Shown: in pieces, positions 10,417-22,183 of the stretch
Layout: each line of letters opens with the position of its first letter
How positions within the stretch are numbered: position 1 is the stretch's first letter
DNA from: Annulohypoxylon bovei var. microspora
Taxonomy: Eukaryota; Ascomycota; Sordariomycetes; Xylariales; Hypoxylaceae
Length of the DNA: 64,000 nucleotides
Assembly: GCA_022836615.1 (NCBI GenBank)
Contig: MU405271.1
Span: forward strand, 62,001-126,000
Direction: 5' to 3'
The notes under the pieces: generated by a model
What the model was told of the DNA's origin: nothing
The model's database searches: none
The model's input: the letters and a program-made list of their open reading frames with translations, nothing else
Program-made: the position numbers and the translations under genes

Positions 10417-13400
10417 TCACAATTGCAGCCTGTAAGTTGCCACCTCAAAGGGGTGAAGAGAGATCGAGAAAGAGCCGTCTTTTTCGAGGTCGATCTCCTT
10501 TAGATCATCTTCCAAGATATTTGTCTTGAATACCTTCTTGACATCCCAGGTAGTCTCAATTTTTCCTGTGTGGCGACCACCGAGACTGTCGTAAATGCGG
10601 ACAATAACACTCCGCCCCTTGCGAGGAGGAATGGATGTATCGTGAGAAACGTCTTCGTCATCCTCCCCACGCTTCACGCAATCCAGAATCAGCGAGTCAT
10701 CACCCGTGAGCTTAACGGGATATCTCGAAAGCGCATCAATATCGGCTGACTTGGCGGACGTCGAGGGTCCCGACAGAACCTTCATTGGGTGATTAAAGTT
10801 GTATCCGGTACGGACGGTTGTAGCGCCCAAATCACCTTGGTGTGGCAAGATAGCCCAGCGGATGACATGCTTCCCCATATCTGCATGAGCATCAGGTGCC
10901 TTTGGAGATCGCAATAGAGAGAGACGCATGAGGCTTCCGCAGGTAGCAAACCCGTATTTGCTGTCATTGAGAATAGAGACACCATAACCGTGTTCTGACA
11001 GATCAGCAAACTTATGACAGCACACCTCAAACTTCGCCATGTCCCAGCTTGTGTTGTAATGAGTAGGTCGCTTGACGATTCCGTATTGAGTCTCATAAGA
11101 GGCCTCTGTGTTTCTGATATCAACTGGGAACTCGACCTTGAGGAACTTCATAGTCTCGCGCCAGTCTACATGAGCAGTACATTCGACATGTGACTGTTGA
11201 CCCTCGAAGGCGGCAGACAAGCTCAGGATTGTCACGATCGAGCTATTTTCACTAATCTTAGCCTCGGTCAAGACGCTGACTCGGTGCTCCTTGTCCTCAA
11301 AAATCTTAGTTTTGCCATAAGGCACCACTTTGCGCGTCTCGAGATGGTAAACCTCAACATCCCATGCTTGCCAGTACAAGGGCTTGTCGTCAAATATCAC
11401 AAGCTCGTTGGCTTTGCCACCCTTTGCAATAATTTCGCGTTCTGCTTTACGATCGAAGAGTGAAGTAATAGTGCCATTTTCAACCTTCACAGTCAATTGC
11501 TCATTCTGCATGACAAAGACGCCGTCGCTGATCTCCTCAATGGTGACAGCCTTGGTTGCTCTTGTCTTGAACGGCTGGATGTTGACAATGTTTCCGTCAC
11601 CGCAAGCGATACCAATAGCATCTGGGGAGACTTTCACAAACTCTTTCCTGTACCACGGGAGGGTGTTCAGAGCAATGGGGGTGCTACCGGAGCTGGCGGA
11701 TTCTATTGGCGTGACACCGAATAGCTTATATATGTCCTTGTATATTGACTGCCCCATGTCGAATACCTTGGCATATAGCTGATTTGAATTAGCTTACTGG
11801 GTTAACACGATTCTTTGGTGCAGACCTACCTCGTCTGAATCATCGTAGCACATCTCAATAGAGCTTCCGGGGAGACAATCGTGGAACTGGCAAAGGAGGA
11901 CTGCCTCCCACATCTCATCAAACTCTGGCTTCGGATACTTGTAAGAGTCGAACTTAAGGGATGAGATTGTAGCCAGCAATTCGAGCTCACGTAGCATAAA
12001 CTCCGATTTCCGGTTGTTGCGTTTGTTGTTTGCCTGGGTCGTGTATGTACCGCGGTGGAGTTCAAAATAAAGCTCGCCGTACCAAGTTACCAAGGACTCA
12101 CCCTTCTCCTCAAGCTTGTCGAAAAAGTCGTCAACACTATTGCCCAGATGTACTCTAGGCAAAAGGCCGACTTGGTCACTGATACCACGGCAACGTCGCA
12201 GCTTTTCTATGTGCTGCCAAGTAGGACCGCCACCTCCATCACCTTTACCGAAAACTAGTAGCGAAGTGTGATCTTGGTCCATTGACTTATGCTGAGTGAT
12301 ACTGCGTTTGACATCACCAAACTCGGCTTCGGCGGTGTATGTCTCGGATGGTGGCATGTGGCATATGACCTGGCTCCCGTCAAGGGAAACCCAATTGAAA
12401 GTTGTGTGGGGGAAATTATTGATATTGTTCCAGCTGAGCTTCTGTGTGAGGAAACGGTCCATGCCAGCTAGCCGACATATCTGGGGTAGTTGACTCGAGT
12501 ACCCAAACGTATCGGGAAGCCAGAACGTCCTGCAGCGATCTCCAAAGTTACTCTGGAAGAACCTCTGACCATATAAAAATTGACGGACGAGAGACTCGCC
12601 GCTCGGCATGTTTGTGTCATGTTCAACCCAGCTACCACCAATTGGATGGAATCGATGTTCCTTTACCTTCTGCTTGACTCGGTCAAAGGCATACGGGTAT
12701 AGGGTTTTCAACCATTTATACTGCTGTGCTTGAGAGCAAGCAAAGTTGAGCTCTGGATATCGTTCCATTAAGGAGCACTGGTTTGACCAGGATCTTGCCA
12801 CCTTTCGTTTCGTCTCGGCCCAGGGCCACAGCCAACAAGTGTCAATGTGACAATGGCCAATGCCGAAGACTTGGGGGACAAGACCAGTGTCGTAGACCTT
12901 AGAAGAATTGGCATTGGATCCGATATACTCTTGCGCAATCTTACGACCCTTTTTGATAGACTCCTTGTCGCCAAGAACATAGGAATCGATGATGTCAGTG
13001 ACGACATTCAAGGCCTTATGCTGCTGCCACGAATCCTCGGGGAATTCTCTCGCAGCGTCTCCGATGATCCAAGTATCAATCCAGAGCTGTCGAGCATCTA
13101 GGTTCACGGCACATATATCGGCTTTGACAAGCTGGAAGCTCTTGTTGGGATCGGGCGGCTGGATAGTATCGCCACCGGTCGGATTGCCGAACATGCTATT
13201 ACAGGCCATCTCGATGTAGATGGTGTGCGGCTTACCATCTCGGAAAGAGTTTGGAAGGATCCATTCGACACGTTCACCTCCACCGGTTAAACCCTGTAAG
13301 GGCTTTCCGTCGTCGGTCCAAACCATGCCTTCACAGTTGGCGTCCCATTGGAATTCCAAATGCTCTTTGTTCCTAAGGTCTTCGGGGACTCGAAGTATAA

Positions 13401-13719
13401 CTTTGAACCAGTGGGTTGACCACGAAGGACCGAAGGATTGGCCAACAACAGCTGTTTCGTAGTTGCCAGCCATGGCCTCTTTGAATGTTGGTCTCTCGAG
13501 ACCTGGGGCCGGCCAGGTCCAGAGTGAAACGTTGGGAGATCCAGAGGCAACACCCTCGTACATCATAGCAAGGAGGTTTCGGTTCTCCCATTGTCCCTTA
13601 GAATAGAATTGGGTGATGCGTTCCTTGTAGATGTGAGTGATTCGTTTACCGACCGGGTGGCGTGCCCGGACGGGGTATTCGGTCGAAGCGACCTTGGGCT
13701 TCGTGGTTTCGCCACCCAT
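10417..13719 (-). CDS. AMS1: Alpha-mannosidase, glycoside hydrolase family 38 (vacuolar Ams1 type)
   Basis: Hydrolyses alpha-linked mannose from glycans and free oligosaccharides. Yeast Ams1 reaches the vacuole by selective autophagy and degrades cytosolic oligomannosides. Exons 13719-11830 and 11778-10417 give 1083 residues, the same length class as yeast Ams1, with DDSDE-LYAKVFDMGQ across the junction. Seen: no signal peptide (as in Ams1), the N-terminal domain, GHCHIDTCWLWPWAETKRK with the zinc-binding His and Asp (Asp at about 293), FWLPDTFGYSSQLPQI with the catalytic nucleophile Asp at about 403, EHDTNMPSGESLVRQ, then the C-terminal beta domains with DDSLILDCVKRGEDD and a final LHPFEVATYRLQL. 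All key residues look intact. It is divergent from the dioxygenase gene at 15014. Confidence 0.93.
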
Positions 13720-15013
13720 GGCAATTGCTGCGTCGGATTGTGGTAGTCCTGCTACTATGTTGTTCCTAGATAGGTTGGGTATGCGTTAGACTGCAGTGAC
13801 AGAAGCAAGTTGACCTTGATCTTTGTGAATGAATGAAGTTATCGGGCGGTTTATACTGTTACGAAATTGGCCTCGACAGTGTCAGATGGAATATGCTTGC
13901 AAGAATGAAGGGTGGGATCGTGGCACGATAATATAGAGCACGGCTGAGAATTCAATATGCCGATATCACGATACGACGGTGTAGTTATTGGATAGGCTAC
14001 ACGAATTGATGTTTATTTGGTAGTAAATACGGTCTGATGATTCGGACCTCTCCAAGTTCCAAGTTAAGAGCTAGGTAAGCTCTACCTGCCGAGGGTTCCT
14101 GAGACGCAGGGGCTGGGGGGCGATAAGGAAGGGAGGGGCCAGCTGACTCGTCAGCTGGTCCGTGGTTTTGCGGGGAAGGAGCTTGGCATCCCCATATTGA
14201 GGCCAGTGCGGCTCGCACTTACCTCATTCAGCTCATTATAGCTAGTGTAACCGCTACCTAGGAACAGATCTGCCTTATTACGTAGGTAGCTGGGTGGTGT
14301 AGCTAGTCGGTATATTCTTTCACAGAAAAACGCGAATTGAGAAAATCATATATATTATTATAGCTTCAGTTTGTAGATATGAACCATAGGGATGAGAGCT
14401 AGGGCTAAAGGGAGACAAAGCCGGCATGTCAAGTATCATCAGCAGAAAGCATGAACAAAGACTAAGATTTGTATCTCGTACGGTATGATGGTTTTGTCTA
14501 TAGAAAGAGCTCCCTAAACAGTTGGAGAAAGAACAATCCACACTCCTAACCTAGTTTGTAAGAGACCACTTTCTTCCAAGAGTCAATTAAATCATGGTTT
14601 GAATATATAGATTTATGAAAGCATACTATAGAGAGAAAGTTGATAGGTAAATCCGACAGAGTCCAATAAAAAGAAGGTGTGATGTTAAGTACATATGCGT
14701 AAGTCTCCTGGCGATTTCAACTTATCCAATGTTAGCTCTTTTGGTCCCACTACGTCATAAACTGTATCTCTTTAGGTTTGTTTATAGGCAACCGTTGTGG
14801 GTCAGGACGGCAAGTTACGTATTTAGTACCTACATGTATGGAAAGAACATTTCTCCCATTTTCTCTACTAGAATAAATAACTCAAGGCTCCCCCCCCATC
14901 CGCCCCATCCGGCTCAGTTTTTAGATCTCTTCTCATCATCACCATCCAAGAATAGCCCCCCCTACCGCCCAAATCCTTAGCACCAAGAGTCCAATCTCCA
15001 ACAAACAAGCACC
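13720..15013. other. Divergent intergenic region AMS1 / dioxygenase
   Basis: About 1.3 kb containing two promoters in opposite directions. It includes a perfect inverted repeat at 14139-14158 (listed separately) and C-rich runs at about 14890-14960 that look like a 5' UTR of the dioxygenase gene. No credible gene seen. Confidence 0.5.
14139..14158. repeat. Perfect 9-bp inverted repeat, 2-bp centre
   Basis: CCAGCTGAC and GTCAGCTGG are separated by TC, giving a 20-bp near-palindrome in the region shared by two divergent genes. The size and symmetry would suit a dimeric transcription factor site, but no regulator can be named from the sequence. Confidence 0.6.
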
Positions 15014-15976
15014 ATGGCTAGCATTGCTATTCACCCCAGCCCCGCCGTAGCCTTCAACGCCGTGCCTGACCATGTCAAGCCAGCAGAAGCCCTCCCCTCC
15101 CCCAACACGGCCGACGTCGTGCTCCTAGACAGCGCCATCCAGGCGCCCTTCCCCGCGATCCGGCAACTCTTCGACCATCTGCGCGCCACGCCCTCGGCCG
15201 CCTCCGCCCTCAACGCTAGCTACCCCTCTCGCGGCGTCTTCAAGACGGCCGCGATCAGCAACGGCTCCTCGGACCAGAAGCTCACCATCGACATCTCGCC
15301 GCACCGGCTCTCGCAGATCCCCGCCCCGCTCCGGGCCGCGCTCTCCGCGCACGGGTTTAGCGAGATCGAGCGGTTCTTCACGGAGCTGACCTCTCAGCAC
15401 CTGTCGCCCATGCTCGCGACGCTGGGCGCGGCCGTCGGCGCGGACCTGGCCCCCCTGCACGGGACGCGGAACCTTAACTTCCGGCTGTGCGACTACGCGC
15501 CGGACACGGCCGCGCCGGCGAGCCCGAACGGGTGCGGCGCGCACCGCGACTACGGCACCTTCAGCGTCATCTTCCAGGACGGGACCGCCGGGCTCGAGAT
15601 CGAGGACGCCGCGCGCCCCGGCGAGTGGGTGCCCGTGCCCGCCGACAAGGTGGTGATGCTGTGCGGCTGGTGCGCCTTCGTCGTCAGCGGCGGCGCGCTG
15701 CGTGCCGTGCGCCACAGGGTGCGTAGGCAGCCCGGCGTTCGCCGGCTCAGCGCCGTGCTGTTCGTAGCCCCGGACCTAGACGTGGTCCTGAAGCCCATCA
15801 CGCCCGGCGAGCATGCTGTTCAGTTCTCGCCCGACGTGCTAGACGGCAAGGTCAACGTGGGCTGGTTCAAGGAGTTCATGGGAAAGCGGTGGCGCTGGCG
15901 CGAGGGCAATGCCAAGCTCGAGGACGGCGAAGATGTCACCCAGGACGAGGATATTGAGCGGTTGATCCTGGGTTAG
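15014..15976 (+). CDS. 2-oxoglutarate/Fe(II)-dependent dioxygenase family protein
   Basis: Intronless gene for 320 residues. The fold belongs to the isopenicillin-N-synthase-like branch of 2OG-Fe(II) oxygenases, enzymes that couple oxidation of a substrate to decarboxylation of 2-oxoglutarate. Seen: NFRLCDYAP, then the iron-binding HxD pair in GAHRDYGTFSVIFQDG (His177, Asp179), GEWVPVPADKVVMLCGW, the distal iron ligand His234 in RAVRHRV, and the RxS 2-oxoglutarate anchor Arg244-Leu-Ser246. All four cofactor-binding features are present, so it should be active. The substrate is unknown. The gene is strongly GC-rich with C/G third positions, unlike the neighbouring spacers. It stands alone without biosynthetic neighbours, so a secondary-metabolite role is not supported. 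Confidence 0.85.
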   Translation: MASIAIHPSPAVAFNAVPDHVKPAEALPSPNTADVVLLDSAIQAPFPAIRQLFDHLRATPSAASALNASYPSRGVFKTAAISNGSSDQKLTIDISPHRLSQIPAPLRAALSAHGFSEIERFFTELTSQHLSPMLATLGAAVGADLAPLHGTRNLNFRLCDYAPDTAAPASPNGCGAHRDYGTFSVIFQDGTAGLEIEDAARPGEWVPVPADKVVMLCGWCAFVVSGGALRAVRHRVRRQPGVRRLSAVLFVAPDLDVVLKPITPGEHAVQFSPDVLDGKVNVGWFKEFMGKRWRWREGNAKLEDGEDVTQDEDIERLILG

Positions 15977-16984
15977 TTTGAGTATCCATGAATAGGTAAA
16001 TTGGCGTCGTTGGAACTCGGGGAATTGGAAAATGGGAAATTTGGAGATGGCTGGAACGGGTTTACGAAGTGTGCAAGAGTATGAGTATCGGCAACATGAT
16101 GTGACCTAAGTTTTAAGTAACGCTCCTTTTTGGTAAACTTAATGAAAACGATGCATTACCTGCCTGTCGAATATCTCCTATTTGATCGTGCAAACAAGAA
16201 ATAATCCTAGAAAAAGCAACACAGTTGAATTATCCATGTGAATTCCAAGGCACCGCATAATTATTAATTAATAAACACCCCTGTCTTCTGCCCCTATTTT
16301 CGTACATCCTATTGGTACATAGCATAGGTACTTAAGCAAGCAACTTCATTAGTATATACATTAGGCGAGACAGAGCCGTCTGGCAGCAAATTAAATCCAA
16401 TCCCCTAGGTCCTTCGGAGTCACAGAAACGTATTGTCTTATTAAAGGGACTTCACTAATAGTATCAACACCGACAAGGAGCAACAAGAATTAGAAGAGAC
16501 ATTAAGTCGTGCTGTATTGTAATACATCTACTCAACTAGTAGTCAGGGTATTAATCAGAGCCAGCCCGCCCGGCTAGTCTCAGCGCATGCCATCCTCTCA
16601 GACCGTTCATTTTTTTTTGGGCCATCGGGTCCTCGAGGCTTTTCCCCAACCCCGTCCGAGCGCAAGGTATACACGACATGTTAGAAAAAAAAACGCGAAG
16701 AAGGATATAGGGCATAGTGGGATTAGAAATAGGGGTAGTAGCAGTATAGTGAAATCTTGGTGGTATCATCGTTCCGAAACAGTCGTTAATGGCAGCGCGT
16801 TTTCCCATAGAAATGAAAGGTCCAACCTTGAGAGCGGATGGATAGAAGAAATGTACGAGAAAGTAAAGTTACATGACAACTTTTCCATTCCGTTGGATGC
16901 TTGAGCATTCGGGTATCTTTTTGCAAATGCCTCCCCACGTATTTTGGTCGTCGAGTCGTATCGGAGTGGAGGCCGTAACATCCA
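15977..16984. other. Convergent 3' spacer, dioxygenase / CLIP-170 gene
   Basis: About 1 kb of AT-rich sequence between two convergent genes, including poly-T and poly-A runs (about 16610, 16690). No coding frame or structured repeat that I can support. Confidence 0.5.
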
Positions 16985-19633
16985 TTAAAATGCATCTTCT
17001 AAGGGGCAATCAATGCTGTCATGTCCGTCACGCTCACATAGAGCACACCACTTCTCTATATCTACCATCCCGCTGTCCTTGCCGGCTAACGGTCCAGAAT
17101 CTTGTGGGTTAGGCAGAATCTTTACTGTAGGGGGCACAAAAGTTGCCTTAGGCTTCATAGGGGATAGTGGACGAGGTGTGTCCTCATCACTGACATCAGT
17201 GGGAACCGAAAGGTGCCTCAGACTTTCTCTAACCACGTCCTTGCCTGTCTTGTGCTCGCCGTTGGTGGCCTTGGCTGGCTCATTCTGGGGTCCGAACATA
17301 TTGGTGCAAGTAAGAATATCGTGTCCACTAGTCTCGCATATCTCGCACCAGAGCGTGCTAGTCTCGGTGATCGACGAGTACGCATCGCTCTCAGGCATCG
17401 TATCTAGGGTTTGTTTACGCTTGTGAGTATTCTCGGACGAGTGTGGCTCGCGTGCAAGAATTACGGTCCCCTTCGAGTCGCGATATGATGATCGGTGGGC
17501 GCTGCTAATGGTTGTAGAGCTAACACGGTTGGTTGACGCGCTGTTACGTCTAAGAGACTCGATTTCGCGCTCGAGCTCCTCTTCCCGGAGATTCTTGTTG
17601 TCGACAAGACTGCGCAATTCGAAAACTTCCCGCTCCAATTTCTCCTTCGCCAAGCGGCTATCGATAGAGTCTGGGCGAGACTTAATGAACGAACCGTTAC
17701 GCGTAGGCGTCTTGTCCGGAGAAGATTCCGAGCCAGGAACGGAGTCCCGGCTAAGGGAGTGAATGATGGCCTTGAGACCTCTAATCTCATCTTCTTTCTG
17801 CTCCAACTCTTTCGACATAGATAATTTATCTTCTCCGGGACCGTCCCCATTCAAAGCGGCGGCGGCTTTCTCGCGTTCTCTCCGCAACTCTGACCTGGTT
17901 CTCTCCACTTCTCCCCGCAAGAATTCGACTTCGCCACGAGCTTCTGCCTCTCCTCGGCGAGAATCTTCCAAGCCTTCCTCGAGCTCCTGGACTAGTTCTT
18001 CAAGCTGCTTAAGCTGGCGGGCAACGCTGTCGACATCCTCGTGCCGTTCCTGAGCGTCGCGGAGATCTTGTTCCAGTTCACGAATCTTGGCGTCGTAGAC
18101 CCTCTGGGTTTCTGTGCTAGCCATCTCTAGCGTATCGATAGTACTGCGGAAGTCTGCTCGATGGGCGTCAAATTCGGAAGTGAGCATAGCAATCTTCTCG
18201 TTCTTCTCTCTAAGCATCGCGCGAAGTTGCGGGGAATCCTTATCATCCAAACTACCTGCCCGCATTCTCCCAGAATCTGACTGGTCTATTAACATGGTAA
18301 GCTCCGAGAGACTACTCTCCATTTCGGCTAGAGCGGAGGCTTGATCTTTCAGTTGACGATCTCGGTCTTCTAGTTGTGATTTGAGTCGCTCGACCTCCTC
18401 CTCGTTCGCGTGAGTCGCTCGGGATGCAGGACGTTTGAATGAAAATGACGAGCCCGAACCAACACTTCCATTTCCGTTGGTCTTAGTAGTACGCGTAGCA
18501 AGAGGTCTAGCTTCATCCTCATCGAAGTTGGAAGTCTGACCTAAAGCCGATGCGCTTCTAGGCACTATGCTTGGTTTCCTATCCAACCTCGACGTCTTGT
18601 TAGGGTCTCCAGAGGTGCCTCGCACACTTGACGCGAACCTGGAGACTGAAGGAGTTCCATAACGAGGGGGAGGGACTCCTGCCTTCGGGCCCGGTGTCGC
18701 CATTGACTGCCGGGGCGCCGGCGTCAACTGTAACCTACGTACAGGCGAATCTGGTCGAGGTAGCGATGTTCTGGATCGTTTAGTTGCCGGGCTTGGGGCT
18801 CTGGATGGCCCAAGGGACTTGCTGAATGTGGGTAGCGACGGCGTCGGGGGCGTGTAGTTAGTTGCATTTTGATTCGCGACCTTCAAACCATGGGGTGTGA
18901 TGGAGTAGGAACTGGAGGGTGTAGGCGGCGCATCGCGTGGTTTGTTCAGTTTGTTGATGGGGACGAATATACCGGAGCCTGGCGCGGAAGTAGTAAAGTA
19001 GAAGACACTGCGAAAAGGGTTATTGGTAAGTAAGGGACAAATTCATACGGGAACTGGAAGTGAAACCAAAGCAAAAGCAAAAGCAAAGGCGACGCGGTTA
19101 GATAAAACGGGTAGATATAGGTCAGGTAATGAATATTGGAATATTGAAATATTGGGGATTATTTACCCGTCAACGTCACCACTATTCTTGCCGCGCGCCG
19201 CATAATCAGGATGCAGTTCTACGCCAGCGAATGTGCCTTTCCTCCCGGCGACGGAACCGACAAAGCGGATGATTCCACTCATGTTCCCAGGAACGTCGAC
19301 AGTATCGCCCAAGGCGACATCATCGCCTGCCCCGGCGCCCTTACCTGGCGTTACTGGGGGCATTTTGCGCGATGAGTCAGATAGAACACTAGAAATGGCG
19401 TAACTTTCGCTGTCATCAGGAATCGAGGCAAGAGAACTAGGGGTTAAAGTAGCAAAAGAAGCTTTGCGCGCAAGAGCGCTCGAGCTTGGAACAAGTCTTG
19501 AATGAGCAGAATAGACACTATTGAGGTTTGGCGTAGAAGCTGTAGCAATACCGGATTTTCTAGGGGACCGAGACAATCTGTGGTGTCTCTGTGGGAGAGA
19601 GAAAGTTGTTGCCGTAGAAGCCATTGTGGGCAA
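16985..19633 (-). CDS. CAP-Gly microtubule plus-end protein, CLIP-170 / Bik1 type
   Basis: A microtubule plus-end tracking protein; homologues are CLIP-170, yeast Bik1, fission yeast Tip1 and Aspergillus ClipA. Exons 19633-19167 and 19007-16985 encode 829 residues. Seen in order: a Ser-rich basic N-terminus, one CAP-Gly domain (about residues 105-175) with VPGNMSGIIRFVG, TFAGVELHP and GKNSGDVDG, which spans the intron and continues as VFYFTTSAPGSGIFVP, a Ser/Pro/Arg-rich linker, a long coiled coil (about 300-600), and two C-terminal zinc knuckles, CEICETSGHDILTC and CALCERDGHDSIDC, ending in DAF. Knuckles plus an aromatic terminus are the hallmark of CLIP-170 rather than dynactin p150, and bind dynein-pathway partners in known homologues. 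The CAP-Gly signature is GKNSG where GKNDG is usual. Confidence 0.88.
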
Positions 19634-19798
19634 TCTCCCTTCCCGTCCTCTTTTTTACACTGTCCTTGGTGTGTGGTGGTACTTTGTGGCCGTACTCTAG
19701 TAGTTGTTATTCTTTTTTTACCCGCTATTGATTTTCTGGGGCGGGGACCTTTAGGCTTTGGGACCTCTCGTCCAATCCGATAACCTTTTTTTTTATGA

Positions 19799-19850
19799 TA
19801 GGGGGTTTAGGAGGGGGTACCCTTGGGGGGGGTTTGGGGGGTGGTCTTGA
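19799..19850 (+). promoter_or_regulatory. G-run cluster (possible G-quadruplex) upstream of CLIP-170 gene
   Basis: The plus strand has runs of 5, 5, 8 and 6 guanines within about 50 bases, 165-215 bases upstream of the CLIP-170 start codon, i.e. on the non-coding-sense strand of its promoter. Four runs with short loops satisfy the usual G-quadruplex pattern. Function is inference. Confidence 0.4.
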
Positions 19851-21325
19851 TCCCTCCTATACAAAGCCCACTAAAAAAGGAGCGTCCGGTCCAGCGCTGC
19901 TAGTAGCCGTCGCGATCGCGTGGGAAAGGGGAACCGTCTATCGACCAATGAACGTGACGAATGACGACGGAAGCCCGACGAACTGGCCGCACTAGAACCA
20001 AGAAAGATTAAATGTCAATACGAGAAGTATGAGGTACAGTGCCCAGCAACCAACGATTATATAAAAAAACAAAACATTGGGATTTGCAATTACCATAAAA
20101 AGTAGCAACAACCAATACCCAGAGTTTAGGTTTGATAGGTATCGAGTATTATCGAGTAGGTATCTACCTAGGTACCAGATAGAGGTAGATAATAACGTAG
20201 GTAATAACGGGAAAGTCTGAGCGCAGCAGATAACTTAAAACTCGGGGCAGGAGGGATTGAGATTAACTTGGATTGTATCTCGCAAATACCACAACATATA
20301 ATAGAAGCTACAAGATTATGCTGTCAGATCCCAGAGAATACAAAACGCTTCCATATATGCGTGTAACTAACCAAGTAGGAAGATGCTTGGTGATGATCTC
20401 TTACCGTGCAACAGCTCCGGAGCAACGAAGGTGGTCAATGTGGTCAATGTGCACCAGCCTGAACGACTGCTAGAGCCTAGGGGAATACTGAAGTCTGAAG
20501 TGGTTCGTTACGATGGTGACTCGGTGACTCGTCGAGTCGCGGACATCCAATGTAATAATACCTAGGTATGTACCCAATGAAGCACCACGTACAACAGATG
20601 GCGGGTGGCGGGTGCAGGTGGCGATAAAGATGTGATGTGTGGTATGGTGTAGGTAGTAGATGATGTTGAGGAATGTCAGTCAATGTCAACTTCGAAACTA
20701 ATAAATATCAAAAACTTATAAACATTTAGTTTTAGCCTCGGGTCTTTCATCACTTCGAAATACAGTTTCTAATTACACAGGAACATCGCGGGGGTTCCAG
20801 AGTCATGATGCTATAAACAAGCTGTGCCAATGATAGCAACTTGCGCTCCGGCGGTGAAGACATATCGCTTTTGGAAGCTCCCTTGATACAAAAACGCCGA
20901 TGATTCCTCTATTTTTACTCGAGTCATTCCTAATTCGAACTACGCTACTGTACTCTACTGCAACATTACACGCCGCAACACACGAGCATCTGCAGAACGG
21001 TGCATGCTCTTGCATACTCCTGCATGTTATTGGCTTCTTACAGATTATCCAAATAACCCGGCGTTGCTAAGGTAGCCTTTTGTTTACATCCGTAATCTGC
21101 TAATGGAACAGTGAAAACTTGTTCTCTGTTTGATACATAGGTACCTACATAGTAATCCGATATCAGATCGAAGTCTGGAATTCGAAGTATAGCCTGGAAA
21201 GAATTTTATATCATAAACGTATACTTTGTTTTACCTAGTCTGCTAGGTAGGAGATGTTGCGGTCAAAGTTATTACCTAGTAGAAATGCGTAGGCAAAATA
21301 AATTATCACATACCATTTACCCCTG

Positions 21326-21527
21326 AGAATGGAGTCAGATTAAGTGCCCCATGTGCTAATGCTACTGTATTGGACTGTGCATGAAACTATCCCCTGGGTT
21401 ACACAACCAGCATGCACAGCGGGCTATAGCACGTGTTAGTTACCTATATGGGCAAGTAGGGGATAATTCTGCGCACAGTCCAATACAGTAGCATTAGCAC
21501 ATGGGGCACTTAATCTGACTCCATTCT
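21326..21527. mobile_element. 202-bp element with perfect 55-bp terminal inverted repeats (MITE-like)
   Basis: The left arm 21326-21380 (starts AGAATGGAGTCAG) and the right arm 21473-21527 (ends CTGACTCCATTCT) are exact reverse complements over 55 bases. They enclose a 92-base spacer with no coding capacity. CCCTG precedes the left arm (21321-21325) and recurs at 21529-21533, one base after the right arm, which could be a target-site duplication. Length, perfect arms and an intergenic position fit a miniature inverted-repeat transposable element. The lack of divergence between the arms suggests recent insertion or gene conversion. No related copy is evident elsewhere in this window. Confidence 0.7.
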
Positions 21528-22183
21528 GCCCTGATCTGTAAGACAGAAATCCACGGTTCTGCGTCACTTTCATTAGGACTTATCCCAAACCATATTAGCG
21601 CTTTCGCGGCACGGTCTCGGAAACTAATATAGTTCGGGCTTAACCACCTGAGCATTCATTAGTTTCTGGTGCTTGGTAAGTAGTACATAAATAGTTTCAC
21701 GTTAGGTTAACTAGGTAGTATATCTTTATCATTCATAATTGATGGTTTTTCTTTTCTTGAGTGTAATATAAACATGTATCGCGATGCTGAGATGGGTATC
21801 TAGTCGCCAATTGGCGAAACCCTAGCCAGACAAAGCTCCTCCACTATCATTGCTAACGAACTCCAGATATTGTTCGAATATCAGACGATTTAGTTGAAAA
21901 AGTTATCCGACTTAGGGAGGGATGTTAGCGGATGGGATGTTCAGAACTTGGTGCAGTGATAATACGAGTTCCTCCAACCGCACAGGACCATAGTAGTATA
22001 TAAGCTTGGTCCTTGAATATTCGAAGCCAGCCGGAGACCCCATAGGCCCAGAAACCTAGAATTCAGATATCCCATGCAAACCCAGGCAATATATAGCATT
22101 GATGCTACGTAGTAGGTTATATCGACGGTTGGGGTCAAGCGCCGCTTCGAAAGATTGCGATTTATTATTAGAGCAGACAACAC

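Larger units (their letters stand above)
19634..22183. other. Long intergenic region without a recognisable gene
   Basis: About 2.5 kb. It contains G-rich DNA close to the CLIP-170 start (19800-19850), two copies of the 10-bp palindrome TACCTAGGTA (20165-20174, 20559-20568) and the 202-bp inverted-repeat element at 21326-21527. Several short frames exist but none has family features. Confidence 0.5.
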
